A DNA stretch of 7,561 nucleotides. It comes from Alphaproteobacteria bacterium. Lineage in GTDB: Bacteria > Pseudomonadota > Alphaproteobacteria > ATCC43930 > CGMCC-115725. Each line of letters opens with the position of its first letter. The first letter of the stretch is position 1. A program made the translations under genes and the position numbers. Positions 1 to 6,191 of this stretch are shown here, one piece after another. Under the pieces are notes generated by a model. It did no database searches and had not been told where the DNA came from. It saw nothing but the letters and a program-made list of their open reading frames with translations. The stretch covers positions 1-7,561 of the forward strand of contig JAGWIH010000107.1 in assembly GCA_028866355.1 (NCBI GenBank). Direction: 5' to 3'.

Positions 1-1
1 G

Positions 2-1144
2 TCCGGCCTGGTCGTGACCAACAATCACGTCATCGCCGACGCCGACCAGATCACCGTTACGCTGCAGGACGACACGAGCTTCAAGGCCGAAGTTGTCGGC
101 AAGGACAGCAAGACCGACCTGGCGCTACTGCGCATTAAATCGTCGAAGCCGCTGCCCTTCGTGAAGTTCGGCGACAGCGACAAGTCGCGCGTCGGCGATT
201 GGGTGTTGGCGATCGGCAATCCGTTCGGCCTCGGCGGCACGGTTACCGCCGGCATCTTGTCGGCGCGGGCGCGCGAAATCAATTCGGGTCCCTATGACGA
301 CTTCCTGCAGACGGACGCGGCGATCAATCGCGGCAATTCCGGCGGCCCGATGTTCAACATGGACGGCGACGTCATCGGCATCAACACGGCGATCTTTTCG
401 CCCTCGGGCGGCTCGATCGGCATCGGTTTCGCGATCCCCGCGAGCGAGGCGAAGCCCGTCATCGAGCAGATCCAGAAATACGGCCATGCGCGGCGCGGCT
501 GGCTCGGCGTCAACATCCAGAGCGTGACCGACGAGATCGCCGAGAGCCTCGGCCTCGACAAGCCCAAGGGCGCGCTGATCGCCAGCGTGTTCGACGGCGG
601 GCCGGCGCAAAAGGCCGGCATCCAACCCGGCGACGTCGTGCTCACCTTCGACGGCAAATCGGTGGTCGATATGCGGCATCTGCCGCGCATTGTCGCGGAG
701 ACGCCGATCGACAAGACGGTCAAGGTGACCGTGTGGCGCAAGCACAAAGAGCTGACGCTCGACGTCAAGGTCGGCGAGCTCAAGGACAACGTCGCACAGG
801 CCTCGGCAACGACGAACAAATCGCCGCCGCCACCGCCCGGAACGGCCGTCAAATCGCTCGGACTTTCGGTCGCCGACATGACGCCCGAATTGCGCGAACG
901 CTATCAGCTCGCGAATGACAGCGCCGGCGTCGTGGTCACCGACATCGACAAGAACGGCCCGGCCGCCGAAAAAGGCATGCGCGCCGGCGACGTCATCACC
1001 GAGGTCGCCCAGGAATCCGTCAAGACGCCGGCCGACGTGGTCAAAAAAGTCGATGCCGCAACCAAGGCAGGCCGCAAGTCGCTGCTGCTGTTGGTCGATC
1101 GCCAGGGCGATTTGCGCTTCTACGCCTTGAAGCTCGGCAGCTGA
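2..1144 (+). CDS. degP: DegP/HtrA (Do-family) periplasmic serine endoprotease, 5' partial
   Basis: This is an ATP-independent protease and chaperone that degrades or refolds misfolded envelope proteins in the periplasm (family knowledge). The reading frame is already open at base 2, so the signal peptide and the start of the protease domain lie outside the window; the GTG at 14 encodes a Val inside the domain and is not a start. All three catalytic residues are visible: His in TNNHVI (codon 26-28), Asp in KTDLALL (116-118) and Ser in the GNSGGP motif (338-340). The trypsin-like domain runs to about base 490. A first PDZ domain (about 495-780) begins at RRGWLGV. A linker with five consecutive prolines (about 824-838) follows, then a second PDZ domain (about 855-1130). 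Two PDZ domains fit DegP/DegQ rather than the single-PDZ DegS. The C-terminus is complete. In related genomes hflK/hflC often lie upstream, but that cannot be seen here. It converges on marC with a 7-base gap. Confidence 0.95.
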   Translation, partial: SGLVVTNNHVIADADQITVTLQDDTSFKAEVVGKDSKTDLALLRIKSSKPLPFVKFGDSDKSRVGDWVLAIGNPFGLGGTVTAGILSARAREINSGPYDDFLQTDAAINRGNSGGPMFNMDGDVIGINTAIFSPSGGSIGIGFAIPASEAKPVIEQIQKYGHARRGWLGVNIQSVTDEIAESLGLDKPKGALIASVFDGGPAQKAGIQPGDVVLTFDGKSVVDMRHLPRIVAETPIDKTVKVTVWRKHKELTLDVKVGELKDNVAQASATTNKSPPPPPGTAVKSLGLSVADMTPELRERYQLANDSAGVVVTDIDKNGPAAEKGMRAGDVITEVAQESVKTPADVVKKVDAATKAGRKSLLLLVDRQGDLRFYALKLGS

Positions 1145-1157
1145 GCCGCGCTCAGCT
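1139..1157. terminator. Bidirectional hairpin between convergent degP and marC
   Basis: The arms AGCTGAGC (1139-1146) and GCTCAGCT (1150-1157) pair perfectly over 8 bp around a 3-base CGC loop. The degP stop TGA (1142-1144) lies in one arm and the marC stop (TCA on the plus strand, 1152-1154) in the other, so the structure reads the same from either strand. This fits a shared terminator for convergent genes. Neither side has a T-run, so it is not a classical intrinsic terminator; it may act with Rho or only protect the 3' ends. Confidence 0.4.
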
Positions 1158-1757
1158 CGTCAGGTGAAACGCCTGCTCGAGCGCGGTGAGGATGTACTGC
1201 ATCGCGAGCGCGGCGAGGATCAGCCCCATGACGCGGCTGATGGCGTTGATGCCGCTGTCGCGCAGCATGCGGTGCGCCCAGCGCGCGCCGAGGAGACACG
1301 CGAGCGTTAGCGCCAGCACGAGCACCACGAGAATCCCGACCTCGATTTCGTCGCGGGGCGTGTAGACCTCGCTGTCGGTCAACAGCAACACCGTCATGAT
1401 CGATTTGGGCCCCGCCATGTAGGGGATCGCGAGCGGATGAACGGCCGGGCTGTGGTCATCGGTGGATTCGTGGTGAATGTTCTCGCCGAGCACCATCCGC
1501 AGCGATATCAACAGCAAGATCAAACCGGCGGCGATCTGAAAGGCGTGCAGCTCGATGCCCAGCGCCGCCAGCACCGTCTGGCCGATCGCGATGAACCCCA
1601 GTAGAACGCCGCCGGCGATCAGCACCGCCTGGATGGCGATCCGGCGCTTGGTCACGGCGCCCAATTTGCCGGTGACACCGATGAATTCGGGCACGACCAG
1701 GAGCGGATTGATCGCCACCAACAGCAGCACGAAATCCTGCAGCAACCTTTGCGCCAT
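1152..1757 (-). CDS. marC: MarC family (UPF0056) inner-membrane protein
   Basis: This is a 201-residue integral membrane protein of the MarC family, whose molecular function is not established; despite the name, no role in drug resistance is shown by the sequence. About six hydrophobic segments are visible, near residues 5-25, 42-62, 71-91, 108-127, 138-160 and 176-195. Family landmarks are INPLLVVPEF (16-25), FQIAAGLILLLISLRM (73-88), HPLAIPYMAGPKS (107-119) and SRVMGLILAALAMQ (174-187). The AGPKS sequence varies from the more usual AGPGA. The ATG at 1757 was chosen because it follows a GGGGGAG ribosome binding site three bases upstream and gives the usual family length. A longer reading to 1850 adds an Arg-rich, non-hydrophobic tail that overlaps serB. 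It lies 52 bases downstream of serB on the same strand, so the two are probably cotranscribed. Confidence 0.88.
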   Translation of the reverse strand: MAQRLLQDFVLLLVAINPLLVVPEFIGVTGKLGAVTKRRIAIQAVLIAGGVLLGFIAIGQTVLAALGIELHAFQIAAGLILLLISLRMVLGENIHHESTDDHSPAVHPLAIPYMAGPKSIMTVLLLTDSEVYTPRDEIEVGILVVLVLALTLACLLGARWAHRMLRDSGINAISRVMGLILAALAMQYILTALEQAFHLTS

Positions 1758-1809
1758 GCGCTCCCCCGTCGTTGGCGCACCATGATAACGGCGCCGCCGT
1801 GGCTTGGCA

Positions 1810-2718
1810 TCAGCCGCCGACGATCTCGTCCTGGTGGTAGCCTTGGGCAAACAGCGCCGCGGTCAAATCCGCATGGTCGATGCGGTGCCGCGCGCGCGGC
1901 GCGACGTTCGGATGCGAATGAAAGGCAATGCCGAGGCCGGCGGCGCCGATCATCGGAAGATCGTTGTCGCCGTCGCCGATGGCGAGCGTATCGGCGAGCT
2001 TGAGGCCGCGCTCGGCGGCTGTCTTGGTCAATGTCGCGAGCTTGCTGTCGCGGGTGAGGATCGGTTCGGCGACGCCCGCGATGATGCCGTTCTCGATCAC
2101 GAGCCGATTGGCGAAGGCCTGGTCGAAGCCGATCTGCCGCGCCACCGGATCGGCAAAGACGGTGAAGCCGCCCGAAACCAGCAGCGTCAGCGCGCCGTGC
2201 TTGCGCATGGTTGCGACCATCGCCTTGGCGCCGGCCGTGATGCGAATGCGACGCGCCGCCTGGTCGAGCAACGTCGTCGACTTGCCGCGCAGGAGCGCGA
2301 CGCGCTCGCGCAAGGTCGTGGCAAAATCGAGTTCACCGTTCATGGTGCGCCGCGTGATCTCCGCGATCTGTTTCTCGATGCCGGCGAATTTCGCGATCTC
2401 CACCAGCATTTCATTGGCGATTGCCGTCGCTTCCATGTCGGACAACAGGAGCCGCTTCCGGCGGTCCGCCGCCGGTTGCGCTAAGGCATCGACCGGCGGC
2501 CCGTCGAAGCCGAGCTTCAAGGCGGTGCGCACCGCCGCTTCGGCCTGATCGGGGTCGAGCTCGTCGAACGGGATATCGACGGCGCGCCGTGCCGCCAGCC
2601 AATCGGCGGCACCGAGCTTCGCGCCCAAGCGATCGAGCGCGTGCGCCGCGTCGTCGGCCCAAGCCTGCGCATCCGCTTTGGCATCGGCCGCGATCAAGGT
2701 GAGGACGCTTGCCGCCAT
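1810..2718 (-). CDS. serB: Phosphoserine phosphatase SerB (HAD superfamily), with variant motif I
   Basis: SerB hydrolyses O-phospho-L-serine to serine, the last step of serine synthesis, in the cytoplasm. The protein has 302 residues. Residues 1-85 form the N-terminal extension typical of proteobacterial SerB, and the HAD domain follows. Motif I is D94-M-E96-A-T98 (canonical D-x-D-x-T), motif II is S182 in VSGGF, the motif III lysine is K226, and motif IV is GDGDND (248-253). Residues matching the substrate-recognition set of the Methanocaldococcus enzyme are kept: E103, M126, F132 and R139. Together these support phosphoserine phosphatase rather than a generic HAD hydrolase. The oddity is Glu at position 96, where the general acid/base Asp is expected. 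The ATG at 2718 is chosen because of AAGGG just upstream and the family-like N-terminus; an in-frame start at 2760 would add 14 Cys/Arg-rich residues. It diverges from miaA. Confidence 0.9.
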   Translation of the reverse strand: MAASVLTLIAADAKADAQAWADDAAHALDRLGAKLGAADWLAARRAVDIPFDELDPDQAEAAVRTALKLGFDGPPVDALAQPAADRRKRLLLSDMEATAIANEMLVEIAKFAGIEKQIAEITRRTMNGELDFATTLRERVALLRGKSTTLLDQAARRIRITAGAKAMVATMRKHGALTLLVSGGFTVFADPVARQIGFDQAFANRLVIENGIIAGVAEPILTRDSKLATLTKTAAERGLKLADTLAIGDGDNDLPMIGAAGLGIAFHSHPNVAPRARHRIDHADLTAALFAQGYHQDEIVGG

Positions 2719-2725
2719 GCGCGCC

Positions 2726-2755
2726 CTTATCGCCCAGCCGCACCGGCAAAGGCAA
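2726..2755 (-). promoter_or_regulatory. Weak candidate promoter for serB
   Basis: On the minus strand TTGCCT (2755-2750) is followed after 18 bases by GATAAG (2731-2726). These match the sigma-70 consensus at 4 of 6 positions each. Transcription would start within a few bases of the serB ATG at 2718, giving an almost leaderless mRNA, which sits awkwardly with the AAGGG Shine-Dalgarno-like sequence in the same place. Only 66 bp separate serB and miaA, so their promoters must lie here or inside the neighbouring coding ends. Confidence 0.2.
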
Positions 2756-2784
2756 GGCATCGACCGGCATGCTAGAAAGCCGGC

Positions 2785-3744
2785 ATGACGTCAGAATCAC
2801 CGGTGATCGTCATTGCGGGGCCCACGGCAAGCGGCAAGTCGCGGCTCGCGCTCGCCGTCGCGCGCGAATTCGCCGGCACGATCATCAACGCCGACAGCAT
2901 GCAGGTTTATCGCGATTTGCGCGTGCTGACCGCGCGGCCACCCGACGAGGAATTGGCGCTCGTGCCGCACCGGCTTTATGGCGCGATCGATGCCGCCGAA
3001 AGCTGCTCGGCGGGACGCTGGCGCGATCTCGCACTGATCGAAATCGCGCGGGTGCGCCGCGAACGGCGCCTACCCATCCTCGTCGGCGGCACGGGGCTCT
3101 ATCTATCGGCGCTTCTCGAAGGCATCGCCGACATTCCGGCGGTGCCGGCGTCCATTGTTGCCGAGGCCCGTGCGTTGCACGCGCGGCTGGGCGGCGCGGA
3201 GTTCCGTCGTGCGCTGGCGGCGCTCGATCCGGCATCGGCATCAAAGCTGCCGGCCGCCGATACGCAGCGCCTGGTGCGCGCCTTCGCCGTCGTCAGTGCC
3301 ACGGGCATTCCGCTGAGCACCTGGCAGCAGCGTCAGGCGCCCCATCACGGGCCGGCGGCCGGCGCCGTGATCGTGCTGCCGCCGCGCGACGCGCTCTATG
3401 CCGCGATCGACCGGCGGCTCGAGCGCATGTTCGCCGACGGCGCAATCGATGAAGTGCGCGATCTTTTGGCGCGACAGCTGTCGCCGCTGCTGCCGGCAAT
3501 GAAGGCTGTCGGCGTGCGTGAGATCGGCGGCTATCTCGCCGGCGAACATACGCGCGACGCGGCGCTCGCTGCAGCGCAGCAAGCGACGCGGCGCTACGCC
3601 AAGCGGCAGTACACGTGGTTCCGGAGCCGCCTTCCGGCGAGCAAGAAACTACGAAAAACCATCCTGGATACGCAATTTTCAGAAAAGTCGCTGCCCGGAA
3701 TATTTTCGTTTATTCGTCAGTTTCTGTTGACCGAGTCTAAGTAG
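2785..3744 (+). CDS. miaA: tRNA dimethylallyltransferase MiaA
   Basis: MiaA transfers a dimethylallyl group from DMAPP to N6 of adenosine 37 in tRNAs that read UNN codons, improving codon-anticodon pairing. The 319-residue protein has the P-loop GPTASGKS (12-19), the INADSMQVYRDL segment with D37, PHRLYG (61-66), GGTGLYL (101-107), a DxQRLxRA-type segment (158-166), and the C-terminal AKRQYTWFR (272-280). The form 'YRDLRVLTARP' matches alphaproteobacterial MiaA rather than the enterobacterial wording. The ATG at 2785 has AGAAAG five bases upstream and puts the P-loop at its usual place. The last 37 codons are strikingly AT-rich compared with the rest of the gene; the FSFIRQFLL ending looks like a genuine family tail, so I read this as an intact C-terminus and not a frameshift. 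The stop codon lies inside a candidate ilvB promoter. Confidence 0.95.
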   Translation: MTSESPVIVIAGPTASGKSRLALAVAREFAGTIINADSMQVYRDLRVLTARPPDEELALVPHRLYGAIDAAESCSAGRWRDLALIEIARVRRERRLPILVGGTGLYLSALLEGIADIPAVPASIVAEARALHARLGGAEFRRALAALDPASASKLPAADTQRLVRAFAVVSATGIPLSTWQQRQAPHHGPAAGAVIVLPPRDALYAAIDRRLERMFADGAIDEVRDLLARQLSPLLPAMKAVGVREIGGYLAGEHTRDAALAAAQQATRRYAKRQYTWFRSRLPASKKLRKTILDTQFSEKSLPGIFSFIRQFLLTESK

Positions 3745-3755
3745 CCCTCTAGGCT
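3727..3755 (+). promoter_or_regulatory. Candidate sigma-70 promoter for ilvB, overlapping the miaA stop
   Basis: TTGACC (3727-3732) is followed after exactly 17 bases by TAGGCT (3750-3755). The -35 box matches 5 of 6 consensus positions, while the -10 box is weak (T, A and the final T). It lies at the end of an AT-rich stretch (41 G/C in 3641-3740) inside otherwise GC-rich DNA. Transcription would begin near 3762, leaving a leader of about 100 bases before the ilvB ATG. Confidence 0.35.
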
Positions 3756-3783
3756 TCGGTTTTTCGCGGCAAAGCGGCCCCTT

Positions 3784-3843
3784 CGCGGCCCTTTCCTCGC
3801 ATTTGGCGGGGATCAGAGGGACGAAAGGGACGCGTGTTCTTTT
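3784..3843 (+). promoter_or_regulatory. Terminator-like hairpin in the ilvB 5' leader (candidate attenuator)
   Basis: CGCGGCCCTTTC (3784-3795) pairs with GAAAGGGACGCG (3823-3834) at 11 of 12 positions, with a single G-A mismatch. A smaller 5-bp hairpin, CTCGC/GCGGG (3796-3800 and 3806-3810), sits inside. The stem is followed at once by TGTTCTTTTG (3835-3844), a T-rich run as in intrinsic terminators. The ilvB ribosome binding site starts only a few bases later. The 5' arm is half of an 11-base tandem repeat (3774-3784 and 3785-3795, 10 of 11 identical), so the upstream copy could form a weaker alternative stem with the same 3' arm. I see no leader peptide rich in Ile, Val or Leu. It could instead be a terminator for miaA, but then no room is left for an ilvB promoter. 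Confidence 0.45.
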
Positions 3844-3859
3844 GTGCAGGGCAAGACGA

Positions 3860-5638
3860 ATGGCAGCGCAACCGGAAGTCCGGGAGTTGAACGGAGCCGA
3901 AATCGTGATCCGCGCCTTGATCGATCAGGGCGTCGAGGTCGTCTTCGGTTATCCCGGCGGCGCCGTGTTGCCGATCTATGACGCGCTGTTCAAACAGAAC
4001 CGTCTGCGCCACATCCTGGTGCGGCACGAGCAGGGTGCGGTGCATGCCGCCGAAGGTTACGCGCGCTCGTCGGGCAAGGTTGGCGTCGTGCTGGTCACCA
4101 GCGGTCCGGGCGCGACCAATGCGGTCACCGGCCTCACCGACGCGCTGATGGATTCCGTGCCCGTTGTCTGTCTCACCGGTCAGGTGCCGACGCATCTCAT
4201 CGGCAACGACGCGTTCCAGGAAGCCGACACCACCGGCATCACGCGGCCGTGCACCAAGCACAATTACCTGGTGAAGGACGTCAACGACCTGGCGCGCGTG
4301 CTCCACGAAGCGTTCACGGTCGCGCGCACCGGCCGGCCGGGCCCCGTCGTCGTCGATCTGCCGAAGGACGTGCTGTTTGCGACCGGCCTGTATCTGCCGC
4401 CGGAAAGCGCGCCGCAGCGTAAATCCTATCGGCCGCAGGTGAAGCCGGAGGCGTCGCGCATTGCCGCCGCCGCGCAGCTCATCATGTCGGCGAAGAAGCC
4501 GCTATTTTACGCTGGCGGTGGGCTGATCAATTCGGGCCCGCGGGCCTGCGCGCTGTTCACCGAGCTTGTGCGCCTCACCGGTTTTCCGGTGACGCTGACG
4601 CTGATGGGGCTTGGGGCTTATCCGGCGACGGACAAGCAATATCTCGGCCTCGTCGGCATGCATGGCACGTTCGAATCGAACAACGCCATGCACGATTGCG
4701 ACCTGATGATCAACATCGGCGCGCGTTTCGACGACCGCGTCACGGGCAAGGTCGCCGCCTTCGCGCCGCATTCGCGCAAGATTCACGTCGACATCGATCC
4801 ATCGTCGATCAACAAGAACGTGCGCGTCGATCTCGCCGTTGTCGGCGATTGCGCCGAAGTGCTGACGGCCCTGCTCGTCGAGCTGAAGGCGCAAAAATAC
4901 AAAGCGGATCCCGCGCGTATCGCGCCATGGTGGAAGCAGATCGAAACCTGGCGCAAGCGCGACAGCCTGCGGTACATCCAGTCGGATGCGATCATCAAGC
5001 CGCAATATGCGATCGAGCGGCTCTATGCTCTCACGCGCGGCCGCGACGTTTTCATCACGACCGAAGTCGGTCAGCATCAGATGTGGGCCGCGCAGCTCTT
5101 TAAGTTCGACCAGCCGTTCCACTGGATGACGTCGGGCGGCCTCGGCACCATGGGTTATGGCTTGCCGGCGGCGATGGGCGTGCAGCTCGCGCATCCCGAA
5201 GCGCTGGTCATCGACATCGCCGGCGAAGCGTCGATCCTGATGAACATCCAGGAGATGTCGACCATCTGCCAATATCGCCTGCCGGTGAAGGCGTTCATCC
5301 TGAACAACCAGTACATGGGCATGGTGCGGCAGTGGCAGGAACTGCTGCACGGCGGTCGTTATTCCGAAAGCTACACCGCGGCGCTGCCGGATTTCGTCAA
5401 GCTCGCCGAGGCGTTCGGCGCGGTCGGCATGCGCGTCGAGAAGCCGGCCGATGTCGATCGCGTCATCAAGGAGATGATCGCGGTCGACCGCCCGGTGATC
5501 GTCGATGTCGCGGTCGATCCGGCGGAAAACTGCTTTCCGATGATTCCGTCGGGCGCGGCGCACAACGAAATGCTGCTCGGTCCCGAGGACAAACAGGCGT
5601 CCGGCCCGATCTCGGAAGAGGGCATGGTCCTGGTCTGA
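3860..5638 (+). CDS. ilvB: Acetolactate synthase, large catalytic subunit (IlvB/IlvI)
   Basis: A thiamine-diphosphate enzyme that joins two pyruvates to 2-acetolactate, or pyruvate and 2-oxobutyrate to 2-aceto-2-hydroxybutyrate: the first common step of branched-chain amino acid synthesis. The protein has 592 residues, a normal length. The N-terminal pyrimidine-binding domain carries FGYPGGAVLPIYDAL (29-43) and the catalytic Glu E57 in RHEQGA. The central domain includes GARFDDRVTGK (287-297). The C-terminal diphosphate-binding domain has MTSGGLGTMGYGLPAA (423-438), then AGEAS (454-458) and the Mg-site Asn near 482-483 in LNNQYMGM. The usual Asp of the 'GD' motif is Glu (E456). The ATG at 3860 follows GCAGGG with an 8-base spacer; an in-frame TTG at 3803 lies inside the leader hairpin and is unlikely. 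It is followed after 7 bases by ilvN. The gene may equally be labelled ilvI. Confidence 0.97.
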   Translation: MAAQPEVRELNGAEIVIRALIDQGVEVVFGYPGGAVLPIYDALFKQNRLRHILVRHEQGAVHAAEGYARSSGKVGVVLVTSGPGATNAVTGLTDALMDSVPVVCLTGQVPTHLIGNDAFQEADTTGITRPCTKHNYLVKDVNDLARVLHEAFTVARTGRPGPVVVDLPKDVLFATGLYLPPESAPQRKSYRPQVKPEASRIAAAAQLIMSAKKPLFYAGGGLINSGPRACALFTELVRLTGFPVTLTLMGLGAYPATDKQYLGLVGMHGTFESNNAMHDCDLMINIGARFDDRVTGKVAAFAPHSRKIHVDIDPSSINKNVRVDLAVVGDCAEVLTALLVELKAQKYKADPARIAPWWKQIETWRKRDSLRYIQSDAIIKPQYAIERLYALTRGRDVFITTEVGQHQMWAAQLFKFDQPFHWMTSGGLGTMGYGLPAAMGVQLAHPEALVIDIAGEASILMNIQEMSTICQYRLPVKAFILNNQYMGMVRQWQELLHGGRYSESYTAALPDFVKLAEAFGAVGMRVEKPADVDRVIKEMIAVDRPVIVDVAVDPAENCFPMIPSGAAHNEMLLGPEDKQASGPISEEGMVLV

Positions 5639-5645
5639 GATCGCG

Positions 5646-6158
5646 ATGACCGCTCCCGAAACCGTCGCAAAGCACACGATGGCCGTGCTCGTGGACAACG
5701 AGCCGGGCGTGCTCGCGCGCGTCATCGGCCTGTTCTCGGGCCGCGGCTACAACATCGAGAGCCTTACCGTCGCCGAAACCGATCCGAAGAACAAGCTGTC
5801 GCGCATCACCATCGTCACGTCGGGCACGCCGATGATCATCGAGCAGATCAAGGCGCAGCTGAACCGCATCGTGCCGGTGCACGGCGTGCACGATCTTGGC
5901 GAGGAAGGCGCGTTCGTCGAACGCGAACTCGCGCTGGTCAAGGTCACCGGCGGCGCAGACAATCGCGCCGAGACCATGCGCGTTGCCGACATCTTTCACG
6001 CCCGCGTGGTCGACACCACGCCCGAGAGCTATGTTTTCGAGATGACCGGCTCGACCGAGAAGCTCAATGCCTTCATCGATTTGATGACGCCGCTCGGCGT
6101 CGTCGACATTTCCCGCACCGGCGTCGTCGCGATCGCGCGCGGTTCCGGTAAGTTCTGA
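5646..6158 (+). CDS. ilvN: Acetolactate synthase, small regulatory subunit (IlvN/IlvH)
   Basis: The regulatory partner of IlvB: in this family it raises catalytic activity and gives feedback inhibition by valine. The 170 residues form an N-terminal ACT domain (about 10-84), with DNEPGVLARV (17-26) and GYNIESLTV (34-42), and a C-terminal domain (about 92-168). N18, G21 and N36 match E. coli IlvH residues N11, G14 and N29, which are linked to valine binding, so feedback sensitivity is likely; the position of E. coli S17 is Ala here (A24). The length and two-domain form match IlvH of isozyme III rather than the short E. coli IlvN. The start is 7 bases after the ilvB stop, and the Shine-Dalgarno-like GAGA overlaps that stop, so coupled translation giving balanced subunits is likely. 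Confidence 0.96.
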   Translation: MTAPETVAKHTMAVLVDNEPGVLARVIGLFSGRGYNIESLTVAETDPKNKLSRITIVTSGTPMIIEQIKAQLNRIVPVHGVHDLGEEGAFVERELALVKVTGGADNRAETMRVADIFHARVVDTTPESYVFEMTGSTEKLNAFIDLMTPLGVVDISRTGVVAIARGSGKF

Positions 6159-6177
6159 CCCAACCGTTTTCGCCTTC

Positions 6178-6184
6178 GGAGGAG
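6178..6184 (+). promoter_or_regulatory. Strong ribosome binding site of ilvC
   Basis: GGAGGAG lies seven bases (TTTTTCC) before the ilvC ATG. It is the best Shine-Dalgarno match in the window and fixes the ilvC start. The 33-base ilvN-ilvC gap shows no terminator, so ilvC is probably read from the ilvB transcript but translated independently and at a high rate. Confidence 0.8.
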
Positions 6185-6191
6185 TTTTTCC

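Noticed and set aside
125..745. 206-codon minus-strand open frame inside degP
   Set aside because: It is antisense to a protease with an intact catalytic triad, and its composition is typical of a shadow frame.
1758..1850. Upstream extension of marC to a start at 1850
   Set aside because: The added residues are Arg-rich and not membrane-like, overlap serB, and are unneeded: the ATG at 1757 has a good ribosome binding site and gives normal length.
2483..2768. 15-base exact repeat (2483-2497 and 2754-2768)
   Set aside because: One copy is inside serB coding sequence and the other in the serB/miaA gap. In a 7.5-kb GC-rich window a single 15-mer repeat is not far from chance, and no further copies or structure support a function.
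3630..3744. Frameshift or foreign insertion at the miaA 3' end, suggested by the drop in GC
   Set aside because: The frame stays open, AKRQYTWFR is in place before it, and the FSFIRQFLL ending resembles alphaproteobacterial MiaA tails.
3803..3859. Upstream TTG start for ilvB at 3803
   Set aside because: The extension is not family-like and lies within the leader stem; the ATG at 3860 has GCAGGG at proper spacing and the usual IlvB N-terminus.
4502..5725. 407-codon open frame on the minus strand inside ilvB
   Set aside because: It is also an antisense shadow with low-complexity, Arg/Asp/His-rich translation and no recognisable motif.
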